From the NCBI RefSeq assembly GCF_003233655.1, contig NZ_CP029835.1:1-64000 (forward strand): a stretch of DNA of 64,000 bases, in the 5' to 3' direction. This document shows positions 28,453 to 37,632 of this stretch, piece by piece (the stretch's first letter is position 1; each line of letters begins with the position of its first letter). The notes under the pieces are model-generated. The model searched no databases. It saw nothing but the letters and a program-made list of their open reading frames with translations, and was not told where the DNA came from. Made by a program: the position numbers and the translations under genes. Origin of the DNA: Azospirillum ramasamyi. GTDB lineage: Bacteria > Pseudomonadota > Alphaproteobacteria > Azospirillales > Azospirillaceae.

Positions 28453-30203
28453 TGTCCCTGCCCGCCCCCCCGTCTTCCGTTCCCCTCTCCTCCACCGCCG
28501 CATCCTCCGCTCCGCCGTCCTCGAATGAAGCGTTGAAGCGCAGGGCGCTCGACGCCTTCGGGGGTGGACGGCTGGAGGAGGCCGCGTCGCTCTACCGCGA
28601 GCTGCTGGCCGGGAACGGTATGGCGGCCGACCTGTGGAACAATCTGGGCTTCGTCCTGGCCGAACTCGGCCGGCCGCTGGAAGCGAGGGAGGCGTTGCGC
28701 CGCTCCCTGGTCCTCAGGCCGGATTACGCCAAGCCCTGGGTCGGGCTGGGCGGCGATGCCTATGGCGAAAGCCGGCTGGACGAGACGGTGCGGCTGTGGA
28801 GCCGGGCGATCCAGGCCGACCCGAACCAGGAAGCCAATCTGTGGTTCAACCTGGGCGTGGTCCGGCAGATGCGCGGCGAGGCCGCCGCCGCCGCCCTGTG
28901 CTTCGGCCGGGCCGAAAGGCTGGCTCCCGGCGACCCGCGCATCGCCAGCCAACTGCTGCTCTGCCTGAACTACCTGGAGCTTTCCGGCGACCGGCTGCTG
29001 GCCGAGCACCGCCGCTTCGACGAGCGCTTCGGCAAGCCGGCCGCGGCACCGGCGGCGCATGCCAACCGCCCCGATCCGGAGAGGCGGCTGCGCATCGGCT
29101 ATCTGTCGGTCGAGTTCCGCGAGCATCTGGGGGCGTATTTCCTCACCCCGCTGTTCGAGGCCGCCGACCGCAAACGCTTCGAGATCGTCTGCTATTCGAT
29201 CCTGCCGGACACCCATGCCGACGCCTACACCGCCCGCTTCAAGGCGCAGGCCGACGGCTGGCGTACGGTAGGCCATCTGGACGACGACGGCCTCGCCGAC
29301 CTGATCCGCGCCGACGGCATCGACATCCTGGTCGACCTCGCCGGCCATTCCGGGCTGAACCGGCTGCCGATTCTGGCCCGCCGGCCGGCACCGGTGCAGG
29401 TGACGTGGCTGGGCTATCCCAACGGCACGGGCATGCAGTCGGTCGGCTACCGCATCGTCGATCCGGTCAGCGACCCGGTCGGCTCCACCGACGGCCATGC
29501 GGTGGAGACGCTGGTGCGGCTGCCGCCGCCCTTCCTGTGCTTCCGTCCGCCGTCCGATGCGCCGGCGGTGGTGCCGCTGCCGGCCGGGGCCACCGGGCAT
29601 GTCACCTTCGGCTCCTTCAACAAGCTGTCCAAGATCACCGACCAGACGGTCCAGCTATGGGCGGAGGTGCTGCGGCGGGTGCCGGAGTCGCGCCTCCTGC
29701 TGAAGGACCGGCCGCTGTCCGATCCCGGCACCGCCGCCGGGATTCGGGCGCGCTTCGCCGCCGCCGGCATCGCCCCGGACCGGCTCGACCTCGTCGGCTT
29801 CATCAAGGATGCGGCGGGCCATCTCGCCGCCTACAACCGGATCGACATCGCGCTGGATCCGCATCCCTACAACGGCACCATCACCACCTGCGACACGCTG
29901 TGGATGGGGGCGCCGCTGGTCACGCTGGCCGGGGGACGGCATGCCGCCCGCGTCGGCGCCAGCCTGATGGCTTCCATCGGCCTGCCGGAACTGGTCGCCG
30001 CCACCCCCGACCGCTATGCCGCCATCGCCGCCGAACTGGCGGGCGACCTCGGCCGGCTGATGCGGCTGCGGATGGGCATGCGCGAGCGGGTCCGCGCCTC
30101 GGCGCTGTGCGACGAGGCGCGCTTCATGCGCAACCTGGAGAGCGCCTACCGGCTGATGTGGCGCCGCTGGTGCGACGGGGAAGCCGGCCGGTCCCCCGCC
30201 TGA
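28452..30203 (+). CDS. TPR / GT41 O-GlcNAc-transferase-like protein
   Basis: This 583-residue protein has TPR repeats in residues about 25-200 and a GT41 (OGT/SPINDLY-like) catalytic region after it. Typical stretches are RIGYLSVEFREHLGAYFL, VDLAGHSGLNRLPILARRPA, VQVTWLGYPNGTG, FGSFNKLSKITDQ and the C-terminal DTLWMGAPLVTLAG. Known relatives transfer sugars to protein Ser/Thr, and the TPR array usually recognises the target. It is translationally coupled to gmhA, which hints that a heptose could be the donor, but that is inference. A second GT41 protein lies at 37629-39656. Confidence 0.82.
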   Translation: MSLPAPPSSVPLSSTAASSAPPSSNEALKRRALDAFGGGRLEEAASLYRELLAGNGMAADLWNNLGFVLAELGRPLEAREALRRSLVLRPDYAKPWVGLGGDAYGESRLDETVRLWSRAIQADPNQEANLWFNLGVVRQMRGEAAAAALCFGRAERLAPGDPRIASQLLLCLNYLELSGDRLLAEHRRFDERFGKPAAAPAAHANRPDPERRLRIGYLSVEFREHLGAYFLTPLFEAADRKRFEIVCYSILPDTHADAYTARFKAQADGWRTVGHLDDDGLADLIRADGIDILVDLAGHSGLNRLPILARRPAPVQVTWLGYPNGTGMQSVGYRIVDPVSDPVGSTDGHAVETLVRLPPPFLCFRPPSDAPAVVPLPAGATGHVTFGSFNKLSKITDQTVQLWAEVLRRVPESRLLLKDRPLSDPGTAAGIRARFAAAGIAPDRLDLVGFIKDAAGHLAAYNRIDIALDPHPYNGTITTCDTLWMGAPLVTLAGGRHAARVGASLMASIGLPELVAATPDRYAAIAAELAGDLGRLMRLRMGMRERVRASALCDEARFMRNLESAYRLMWRRWCDGEAGRSPA

Positions 30204-30224
30204 ACCGGCGCTTCCCCTGGCGGT

Positions 30225-31346
30225 TCATCCCGGTGGCCGGTATCCCAGCCGTTCGAAAAGCTGGTTGAGCACCGGGTCGCGCAGGCCGGCGCGATGCAGG
30301 GTGATCGCCCCGTTCAGGGCATCGCCGTTCCGCCCGGCGAGGCAGCAGCGCAGGGCCTCGTCGAACAGCGGCTGCGAAGCCAGGGCGTTGGGGCCGATCA
30401 CCACCCGCCGCTTGAGGGAGGCATCCTCCATCGCGGAGGCGTAACCGTCGCCGCACTCTGCGATCAGCGCGTCCACGGCCTCCCCGCAATGGAACCGGCA
30501 CCAGGACAGATATTCCTCGTAGCTCGTCCGCAGCATCCACAGCCAGGACAGCCGCATCGCATCCGCGCTGTTGACCCACTCCAGAGACGGCTTCAGCGTG
30601 CGCACGCCGAAACGCCGGACGTCGAGGCAGATGAAGTTCGCAGCCACCGCCCGTTCGGTCAGCTCGGCCAGGGCCGGACCTCCGGCGAGCGCGTTCGGCA
30701 TCGGCACCTCGTACCGGCGGCGCAGGGCGGAGACCACCAGTTGCTGTTCCGGCACCAGCACCCGGGCCTCCCGCTCCTCCCGCGGCATGGCAAGCAGCGC
30801 CTCGCGCGTCGGATGGCGCTCGGCCTCCCACAGCAGCCGCATGTCCTCCGTCCGGCCGAAGGAGCAGAAATCCTGCACGAACATGGCGAAGGAGCGGTGC
30901 GGACAGCGGGCGTTGGTGGTGATGATGCGCTCGCCGAACACCGGCATCGGCGCCGGGATCCCCCGGAAAAGCTCCGGGTACGCCAGGAAGCCCGCATGCT
31001 CCAGCACCATGTCGGTGCGCAGCTTCAGCGCATAGGGGCGGTCGGCCAGCCGCAAGCCGGCCAGCGTGGAATCCGCCTGCCGGTTGAAGTTGGACGAGGC
31101 GGTCGCGGTCCGATGCTCGAGCTCCGGATCAAGGAGGCCGCGCAGATCGACGCCACCCGGATCCGCGTTCAGCAGGACGGTGTCGGCGTCCACGGCATGG
31201 GCCGGAAAGTCGGGGGCTCCCTTCCACACCGACAGGACGATCTGCGCGCCCGGCAGATGCGCGCGCACGCTGGCCAGGGCCTGCGGAGTCTGGTCCGGAC
31301 TCCAGGGGCCCTGCACCACCACAGAGACGTCGCGGGAGGAGATCAT
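30225..31346 (-). CDS. WavE-family lipopolysaccharide synthesis protein
   Basis: This 373-residue protein matches the WavE family, named for Vibrio LPS core synthesis and thought to be a glycosyltransferase. Supporting stretches are SVVVQGPWSPDQTPQALASV, LPGAQIVLSVW, FNRQADSTLAGL and LKLRTDMVLE. It is the last gene of a minus-strand set in which starts and stops overlap; its own ATG overlaps the preceding stop by 4 bp. It ends 22 bp from the convergent GT41 gene. Confidence 0.78.
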   Translation of the reverse strand: MISSRDVSVVVQGPWSPDQTPQALASVRAHLPGAQIVLSVWKGAPDFPAHAVDADTVLLNADPGGVDLRGLLDPELEHRTATASSNFNRQADSTLAGLRLADRPYALKLRTDMVLEHAGFLAYPELFRGIPAPMPVFGERIITTNARCPHRSFAMFVQDFCSFGRTEDMRLLWEAERHPTREALLAMPREEREARVLVPEQQLVVSALRRRYEVPMPNALAGGPALAELTERAVAANFICLDVRRFGVRTLKPSLEWVNSADAMRLSWLWMLRTSYEEYLSWCRFHCGEAVDALIAECGDGYASAMEDASLKRRVVIGPNALASQPLFDEALRCCLAGRNGDALNGAITLHRAGLRDPVLNQLFERLGYRPPG

Positions 31347-32065
31347 GCTGCGTCGCCCTTTCCGGCCGCTTCGCCGAAGCTCTTGCTGACCGGACGGACA
31401 TTGCCGACCGGAACCGGCAGCACCCGCAGCCCCTCGGCGATCACGCCGTTCATCGCCGGGCAGAGGAACAGCGCCCCTTTGTGGGCTAGCCTGTCGGCAT
31501 GCTCCAGCGAATGGGCGGCGGCGCGCAGGAACAGGGCGGCGTCGCGGAACAGATAGGTGCCGGCCGAGGCGTGGGAGGAGATCACCCGTTTCTCCATCGT
31601 GCGGACCACCGACCCATCGGCGGCGATCTCGGCATAGCTGTAGCAGGGATCGTCCGACTGGAAGCAGGGCAGGACGCCGCCGACCGCCGGATCGGCGAAC
31701 AGGCCGGCCATCGCCGGGCCGTCATAGAGGATGTCCACCAGATCGACGCAGACCGGCGCCGACGGGCGGGCCAGCAGGGCCGTTCCGGCCAGGGCCGACA
31801 GCAGGGCGCCGCCGGTCAGGTCGGACAGGCGCACGGCGCGCGAGCCGGGAAACCAGTCCCGCAGGAAGCCCTGCACGGTCCGCGCCTCCGGCACGTCGCG
31901 CAGGACGAACACCAGATCGGCTGGGCCGAGCGTTCCGTCGCGCCACCAGGGGCGGCCGGTGATCGCCCGGCGGACCAGCGGCTCGCCCTCCACCTCGACC
32001 AGCGGGCGGATGCCGAAGCGGGGATGGATGAAGTCCGGCCCGGCCAGCGGGATGATCGCGTTCAC
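31343..32065 (-). CDS. Nucleotidyltransferase-like protein, probably catalytically altered
   Basis: This 240-residue protein resembles sugar-phosphate nucleotidyltransferases. The usual G-x-G-T/S-R loop is replaced by IIPLAGPDFIHPRF. The RPLVEVEGEPLVRRAI segment remains (compare KPLxxVxGKPMI). It looks like a paralogue of either half of the adjacent tandem protein; both share the EKRVISxHA motif. It may bind nucleotide sugars without activating them, or act on an unusual substrate. The 4-bp overlaps on both sides point to one operon with WavE. Confidence 0.65.
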   Translation of the reverse strand: MNAIIPLAGPDFIHPRFGIRPLVEVEGEPLVRRAITGRPWWRDGTLGPADLVFVLRDVPEARTVQGFLRDWFPGSRAVRLSDLTGGALLSALAGTALLARPSAPVCVDLVDILYDGPAMAGLFADPAVGGVLPCFQSDDPCYSYAEIAADGSVVRTMEKRVISSHASAGTYLFRDAALFLRAAAHSLEHADRLAHKGALFLCPAMNGVIAEGLRVLPVPVGNVRPVSKSFGEAAGKGDAA

Positions 32066-33588
32066 GGGGGGCCAGCTCCATCCTTGGCCTCATCCGCGCC
32101 GGTTCCGCGGGCCAGATAACGCTCGAGATCCTCCGGCGTGCCGAGGCCGTGCATCGCGCCGGCGGGGATCTCGAAGACGCCGATCCGCGCCCCGGCGGCG
32201 ATGGCGTAGTTGTAGACCGGGCATGTGTAGAACTCGCCGTTGGTCCGGTCGTTGCGGGCGATCATGTCGACGGCGGCGTCGATGAAGATCCGGCCGGTGC
32301 GGAAATGGTAGATGCCCACCGTCGCCAGATCGGAGATCGCGACCTTTTCCCGCACCTCGCGGACCAGCCCGTCCTCTCCCAGCCGGGCGAACGACCATTT
32401 CGGGTCGCGGTCCCGGTCGCGGAACACCAGGATGGAGCCGTCCAACCCGCGGCGCACGGCATCGTCGATGTAGGAGCGGCAGTCGAATTCGACCAGCTGG
32501 TCGCAGTTGGCGATCAGCAGCGGCTCCTCGCCGTCGATCAGTCCGCGGGCGAGCAGGACGGTGCAGGCGGTGCCCTCCGTCTCCAGATCGACCGGGCACA
32601 GCACCACGTCCGGGCGCGCCTCCAACTGGGCGGCCAAATCCGGTTCGGCCTCGAAATGCTCGCGCCGGCCCATCAGGATGTAGCGGGCGCCGGGGATCGC
32701 CAGATTGTCGAGCACCCGCTCGATCATGGTGCGGCCGGCGACGTCGATGAAGGGTTTGGGCTTGGCATAGCCGACACGGGCGAAGCGGCTGCCGCGGCCG
32801 GCCATCGGGATCAGCACGTTGAGCCGCTTCGGCCCATCTGCGGTGCCGGCGAGGCGGCGGCCCTGCAGCAACCGCTCGTACTGCGGGATCAGCGTCGGCG
32901 CGTAGAAGCTGTGGTAGCGGTCGGCGGAGACCGGGCAATGGCCGACCCGGCGGCCGGTCAGCACCAGCTCGTTCAGGGTGGGGGCGATGTAGAAGGCGCC
33001 GTCGATCTGCACGTCGTGGCGGATCGTGTCCATCGCCGCCTCGACGAATAGCCGGCCGGCGGCAAAGTAGTAGAATCCGGCGATGGCATGGCGGCTGATG
33101 ACGCGCTTTTCCGCCGCCTCCACCACCAGCCCGTCGTCGCCGGTGCGGATGTAGGAATAGCGGGGATGGACGGAATCGAAGGTGATCACCGCCGCGTCCA
33201 GCCGCCGTCGCCGGAAGCGCTCGACCACCGCGGCGACGTCGGCCTCGATCACCTGGTCGCCGTTGGTGACGATCAGCTCCTCGTCGGTCTCGATGTGCTC
33301 GATCGCCATCAGGCAGGAGCAGACCGCCCCCCTGGTCAGGGCGCGGAGCGGAATGACCACCGCCTCCGGGCCGGCGATCTGGCGCAGGACGTCATTCAGG
33401 TTGAAGCGGCGGCAGTCCTCTTCCTTGACGATGAAGATGAAGCGGGCGTCCGGGAACCAGCCGCGCAGGGGCTCCACCACCTGTTCGATCATCGGCCGCC
33501 CGTCGATCTCGACCAGCGGCTTGGGGAAATGGAAGTCGTCGGTGGAGAAATAGCGGTCGGGGGCCGCCAGCGGGATCAGGATGTTCAC
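32062..33588 (-). CDS. Tandem two-domain sugar nucleotidyltransferase
   Basis: This protein of 508 residues from GTG 33588 contains two nucleotidyltransferase domains in tandem. The first (residues 1-255) begins MNILIPLAAPDRYF and lacks the glycine-rich loop. The second begins near residue 275 with VLIPMAGRGSRFARVGYAKP and looks complete. Both have the KPxxxxxGRxMIExV helix and an EKxxIS segment. It probably activates a sugar or polyol phosphate, with the N-terminal half serving another role. It overlaps both neighbours by 4 bp, linking it to the HAD phosphatase upstream. Confidence 0.75.
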   Translation of the reverse strand: MNILIPLAAPDRYFSTDDFHFPKPLVEIDGRPMIEQVVEPLRGWFPDARFIFIVKEEDCRRFNLNDVLRQIAGPEAVVIPLRALTRGAVCSCLMAIEHIETDEELIVTNGDQVIEADVAAVVERFRRRRLDAAVITFDSVHPRYSYIRTGDDGLVVEAAEKRVISRHAIAGFYYFAAGRLFVEAAMDTIRHDVQIDGAFYIAPTLNELVLTGRRVGHCPVSADRYHSFYAPTLIPQYERLLQGRRLAGTADGPKRLNVLIPMAGRGSRFARVGYAKPKPFIDVAGRTMIERVLDNLAIPGARYILMGRREHFEAEPDLAAQLEARPDVVLCPVDLETEGTACTVLLARGLIDGEEPLLIANCDQLVEFDCRSYIDDAVRRGLDGSILVFRDRDRDPKWSFARLGEDGLVREVREKVAISDLATVGIYHFRTGRIFIDAAVDMIARNDRTNGEFYTCPVYNYAIAAGARIGVFEIPAGAMHGLGTPEDLERYLARGTGADEAKDGAGPP

Positions 33589-34229
33589 GGCGTCTCTCCC
33601 TGGGCGCGGGCGATGTGCCGGCGGATTCGGTCGTAGGTGACGTCGTACACGTCCCCGACCTCCATCACATGGGCGCCGCTGGCCTTGGCCGCGCGGATGC
33701 CATGCTCGTTGTCCTCGACGATCAGGCATTCCTGCGGCGACAGCCCGAGCCGCTGCATCGCCGTCAGGTAGATCTCCGGGTGCGGCTTGGCCTGCGCCAC
33801 GTCCTCGTTGGACAGGTAGAACTCGAAATAGGGCAGCAGGGCCGCCTGTCCGAGCATCACCGCCACCGTGTTGCGGATGGAGTTGGAGCAGGCGGCCTGC
33901 CGGTATCCTTCCGCCTGGAGGCGGGACAGCGCGTACTGGTGGGGGAAGAAGGGGCGGCAGCGCGAATAGGCCAGCTCGATGGTGCGGCGCTGCTTCATCT
34001 CGTTGATGAAGCCGTGCAGCCGGACCGGGAGCTGGCGGCTGGCGCTCAGCATCTCCAGCTTGCGGCGGGTCGGCAGCCCGTCATAGAGCGCCAGATGCTC
34101 GTCGCGCTTGATCTCCATGCCGAACAGGGCGAGCGCCTCGTTCAGCGCCTCGTAATGCCAGTCCTTGGCATCGATCAGGACGCCGTCCATGTCGTAGAGG
34201 ACGGCCTTGATCCGGGCAGGGGCCGGCAT
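33585..34229 (-). CDS. HAD-family phosphatase or phosphomutase
   Basis: This 214-residue protein has HAD motif I LYDMDGVLIDA near residue 10, motif II CSNS, the Lys motif region (VAQAKPHPEIY) and motif IV IVEDNEHGIRAA. A cap domain follows motif I, as in beta-phosphoglucomutase-like enzymes. It probably removes or moves phosphate on the sugar later activated by the tandem nucleotidyltransferase. ATG 34229 was chosen because the domain begins immediately after it. The GTGA overlap at the 3' end couples it to that gene. Confidence 0.75.
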   Translation of the reverse strand: MPAPARIKAVLYDMDGVLIDAKDWHYEALNEALALFGMEIKRDEHLALYDGLPTRRKLEMLSASRQLPVRLHGFINEMKQRRTIELAYSRCRPFFPHQYALSRLQAEGYRQAACSNSIRNTVAVMLGQAALLPYFEFYLSNEDVAQAKPHPEIYLTAMQRLGLSPQECLIVEDNEHGIRAAKASGAHVMEVGDVYDVTYDRIRRHIARAQGETP

Positions 34230-34269
34230 CCCGGCGGATGTTCCGGCAGGCGTTATCGACGAAGTCGTT

Positions 34270-34950
34270 TCAGGGAGCATCGAAGAACTCGCGCGCCTTG
34301 TCGGGGAAATCGGTGCAGAGGGCAAGCATGCCGGGAGCGGCCCGGGTCGCGACGGCCTTCCAGCTTTCCCATGCGGCGGCATGGGGGCGTCCGTGCAGTT
34401 CGGGCGAGACGAGGGCGACGCGCTTGCCCGCGGCCAAATGCCGCTCGATCGCGGCGGCGTCGATCCAGTCGCTCTCGAAGGCGTCGAGCCAGACGCCGGC
34501 GGCCCGCTCGTAGAAGGACGGCTCCCGCTCATACTCGCTCTGCCGGGTGTAGGCGACGGCGCCGCGGCGCAGATAGAGGATGCCGTCGGGCACCGCCATG
34601 TCGAACACGAACCAGTCGTCCACGCCCTGGCGCGCCAGGGCGTCGAGCAGCGGCCCCTGAAGTCCGTCGGCCTTGATGTTGAGCGCCAGCGTTCCCGCCC
34701 GGCCGCCAGCCTGGGGTGCATGGCGCCCGTACAGCTCCAGCAGTTCGTCGAAGGTCATCAGACCGTCGCCGCCCGGAGGATCATGGGGGGGATCATGGGG
34801 GGGATCATGGCTGACGACCAGCGCGCCGTTCCGGTCGCGGATGTCGGTCTCGATGCCGAAGCCCTCGCGGAATGCCCGCTCGAGCGCCTCCCGGCTGTTC
34901 TTTTTGGCTGGTTCCGACCAGAACCCGCGGTGCGCCAGTATCGCGATCAT
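34270..34950 (-). CDS. GDPD-like phosphodiesterase-family protein
   Basis: This 226-residue protein resembles glycerophosphodiester phosphodiesterases of the type found in capsule and LPS clusters. It has AHRGFW at the start, IETDIRD for the metal-binding acidic pair, and VVSHD for the second catalytic His. ATG 34950 has GGAAG just upstream; ATG 34983 is an alternative start. The segment after the HD motif is a DPPH repeat encoded by two C7 tracts (see repeat). It is the first gene of the GDPD-HAD-nucleotidyltransferase-WavE unit. The substrate is unknown; an activated polyol or glycerol phosphate is one possibility. Confidence 0.72.
   Translation of the reverse strand: MIAILAHRGFWSEPAKKNSREALERAFREGFGIETDIRDRNGALVVSHDPPHDPPHDPPGGDGLMTFDELLELYGRHAPQAGGRAGTLALNIKADGLQGPLLDALARQGVDDWFVFDMAVPDGILYLRRGAVAYTRQSEYEREPSFYERAAGVWLDAFESDWIDAAAIERHLAAGKRVALVSPELHGRPHAAAWESWKAVATRAAPGMLALCTDFPDKAREFFDAP
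34785..34809 (-). repeat. 12-nt repeats with two G7 tracts in the GDPD-like gene
   Basis: On the plus strand two G7 tracts (34785-34791 and 34797-34803) separate copies of ATCAT. The minus strand reads C7 tracts coding HDPPHDPPHDPP. Loss or gain of one base in either tract would shift the frame early in the protein. Confidence 0.7.
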
Positions 34951-35189
34951 GTCTTCCGAGGTTGCCACATATGCCGTCCGCATCGACGGCGCCCATGTTT
35001 GGCATAAACAACCATATGGCGACAACAACCGTATGGCGACAAGCGGATAGCGGCGTTCGAGCGTGGAGAGCAGGGGGAGAGGGCACGGGGAAACGGGCGG
35101 CCCGGCTTGACAAGCCCGCCCCCCGGCTTCTACCGATAGCCGCCATACCGTCCACCACCCTGCCCCACCCACAACACCGGACCGCCGTG

Positions 35190-36014
35190 ATGAGCGAAGC
35201 GCCGCCCCCTTCCGCCGCTCCCGACACCGCCTCCGCGGTGCACAGCGGGTCGGCCGACCGTTTCGGCTACGAGTGGGGCCGTTATGCCGAACTGAAGGAC
35301 ATCTACGAGGAGCAGTTCCGCCGCTGGACGCCCTTCCTGAAGCCGGAGGACTGGCGCGGCCTGAGCTTCGTCGACGTCGGCTGCGGCATGGGGCGCAACA
35401 GCCACTGGCCGATGAGCTACGGGGCGGCCGGCGGGCTGGCCATCGACATCGACGAGCGCAGCCTGGCCTCGGCCCGCGCCACGCTGGCGCCGCACCCGGC
35501 GATGGAGGTGCGCCGCCAGAGCGCCTATGAGCTGAACGAGGTGGAGCGCTTCGACCTCGCCTTCTCCATCGGCGTCATCCACCATCTGGCCCACCCGGAA
35601 ACGGCGCTCGCCAACATGGTGCGCGCGGTCAAGCCGGGCGGGCGGGTGATGATCTGGGTCTATGGCCGCGAGAACAACGGTTGGATCGTCCGCTTCGCCG
35701 ATCCGCTGCGCAAGGCGCTGTTCAGCCGCCTGCCGATCGGGCTGGTCCATGCGCTGTCCCTGCCGCCTACCGCCGTTCTGTGGCTGGCGCTTCGGCTGGG
35801 GCTGGACCGGCTGGAATATTTCCGTCTGATCCGCCGCTTCGACTTCGCGCATCTGCGCTCCATCGTCTTCGACCAGATGCTGCCGAAGATCGCCAACTAC
35901 TGGCGCCGCGACGAGGTGGAGGCGCTGATGAAGGGCGCCGGCCTTGAGGACGTGCGGCTCGCCTGGGTCAACGAGATCTCCTGGGCGGCCATCGGCAGGA
36001 AGCCGCTGGCATAG
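35190..36014 (+). CDS. Class I SAM-dependent methyltransferase
   Basis: This 274-residue protein has SAM-binding motif I FVDVGCGMGRNSHWP, an acidic residue at the end of strand two (LAIDIDERSL), and the post-motif IGVIHHLAHPETAL with MVRAVKPGGRVMIWVYGREN. This matches small-molecule methyltransferases frequent in polysaccharide clusters. The first 25 residues are low-complexity. Its ATG is preceded by a divergent region shared with the GDPD-like gene. The substrate is not predictable. Confidence 0.82.
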   Translation: MSEAPPPSAAPDTASAVHSGSADRFGYEWGRYAELKDIYEEQFRRWTPFLKPEDWRGLSFVDVGCGMGRNSHWPMSYGAAGGLAIDIDERSLASARATLAPHPAMEVRRQSAYELNEVERFDLAFSIGVIHHLAHPETALANMVRAVKPGGRVMIWVYGRENNGWIVRFADPLRKALFSRLPIGLVHALSLPPTAVLWLALRLGLDRLEYFRLIRRFDFAHLRSIVFDQMLPKIANYWRRDEVEALMKGAGLEDVRLAWVNEISWAAIGRKPLA

Positions 36015-36132
36015 GGCTCCGGACCCGGAAAGGGCAGCCCTTTATTGCCGCCGGCCGGGCTCTTGGGGTAAGAAGCCGCGGTTCCGTGCGGCGGGTCCAT
36101 CCGCATGGTGGGGCCTTGTTGGGGCCGAAGCG

Positions 36133-37632
36133 TTGGGGGTTGCCATTTCCGAGTTCTCACCGGCCTTCATCGAGGCCTTCAACCGCGGCGCCGCCCTGTT
36201 CCAGGCCGGCCGCTTCGACGAGGCGGCCGAGGCCTTCCGCCGGCTGGCTGAAGAGCATCCCGGCGTCGCCAACCTGCACGGCAACCTCGGCCTTTGCCTG
36301 CATGCCGCCGGCCGGCCGGCCGAGGCGATGGAGCCGCTGCGCCAGGCGCTGCGCCTGCGCCCCGCCTATCCGGACGCGCTGAACGCGCTGGGCGGCATCC
36401 TGCTGGACCAGCACAACTACGAGCATGCGCTGATCGCCTTCCGGGAGCTTGCGCGCCTGAAGCCGGATCATCCGGGCGCGCTGCTGACCCTCGGCAACCT
36501 GTTCATGTTCACCGGCGACGCGGAGCGCGCGCGCACCGCCTACCGGTTCGCGCTTACCGTCGAGCCGGACGTGGCCGTCAACTACAACAATCTCGGCGCC
36601 GTCAGCCTCAGCCTCGGCTTTCCGCCGGAGGCGGCGCTGCACTACCGCCGCGCGCTCGCCATCGACGTCGGCAAGCCGGAATACCGCAAGAATCTCGGCA
36701 CCTGCCTGCTGATGGCCGGCGACTATCCCAACGGCACCGTCGCCTATGAGGGCCGTCTGGAGCAGGGGGTTTGGCGCAAGCGCAACATGCCGGGCGTCCT
36801 GTGGCAGGGCCAGCCGCTGGAGGGCCGGACCCTGCTGGTGCATTTCGAGCAGGGGCTGGGCGACTCCTTCCAGTACATCCGCTATGCCGGCGTGCTGAAG
36901 CGGATGGGCGCGCGGGTGCTCTACGAATGCCAGCCGGCGCTGAAGCGCGTGCTGTCGACCGCCCCCGACCTGGACGGGCTGTTCGCCTTCGGCGAGCCGC
37001 TGCCGGCCTATGATTACTACATCTCGCTGATGAGCCTGATGCATCGGTTGGGCACCACGCCGGACAACGTTCCGGGCGGCGTTCCCTATATCCGGGCCGA
37101 AGCGGAACCGGCGGCCCGCTGGGCGGAGCGGCTGGAGCGGCTGGAGGGCGGCAGGCGCCCGAGGCTGCGCGTCGGCATCAACTGGCACGGCAACGAAACC
37201 GGCAAGTCGATCCCCCTGGAATGCTTCGAGGCGATGGGACGGCTGCCCGGCGTCCGGCTCTACAGCCTGCAGAAGGTTTCCGGCCTCGCTCATCTGGAGC
37301 GGCTGCGCGACCGGGTGGCGGTGACGGAGCTGGGGGCGGATTTCGACGCCGGCCCGGACGCCTTCCTCGACACCGCCGCGGTGATGGCCAATCTCGATCT
37401 GGTCATCACCTGCGACACCTCGGTCTGTCATCTCGCCGGTGCCATGGGACGGCCGACCTGGGTGGTGCTGAAATGGTTCGCCGACTGGCGCTGGATGCGC
37501 GACCGGCTCGACAGCCCCTGGTACCCGACCATGCGCCTGTTCCGTCAGGCGACATCCAACGACTGGCCCGAGGTGATGGCCAGGGTGACGGCGGAGGTGG
37601 CGGCACTCTCCGCCACGGAGGGCGGGCGATGA
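36133..37632 (+). CDS. TPR protein with GT9-like C-terminal domain
   Basis: This protein has about 499 residues if it starts at TTG 36133. No ATG or GTG fits before the first TPR, and a longer upstream reading overlaps the methyltransferase end. TPR units cover residues about 10-200 (AAEAFRRLAEEHPGVANLHG, ALIAFRELARLKPDHPG). The C-terminal half is heptosyltransferase/GT9-like: LVHFEQGLGDSFQYIRY, VGINWHGNETGKSIPLECF and LVITCDTSVCHLAGAMGRPT. The stop overlaps the next start (ATGA), coupling it to the GT41 gene. A role in protein or surface glycosylation is likely. Confidence 0.75.
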   Translation: MGVAISEFSPAFIEAFNRGAALFQAGRFDEAAEAFRRLAEEHPGVANLHGNLGLCLHAAGRPAEAMEPLRQALRLRPAYPDALNALGGILLDQHNYEHALIAFRELARLKPDHPGALLTLGNLFMFTGDAERARTAYRFALTVEPDVAVNYNNLGAVSLSLGFPPEAALHYRRALAIDVGKPEYRKNLGTCLLMAGDYPNGTVAYEGRLEQGVWRKRNMPGVLWQGQPLEGRTLLVHFEQGLGDSFQYIRYAGVLKRMGARVLYECQPALKRVLSTAPDLDGLFAFGEPLPAYDYYISLMSLMHRLGTTPDNVPGGVPYIRAEAEPAARWAERLERLEGGRRPRLRVGINWHGNETGKSIPLECFEAMGRLPGVRLYSLQKVSGLAHLERLRDRVAVTELGADFDAGPDAFLDTAAVMANLDLVITCDTSVCHLAGAMGRPTWVVLKWFADWRWMRDRLDSPWYPTMRLFRQATSNDWPEVMARVTAEVAALSATEGGR

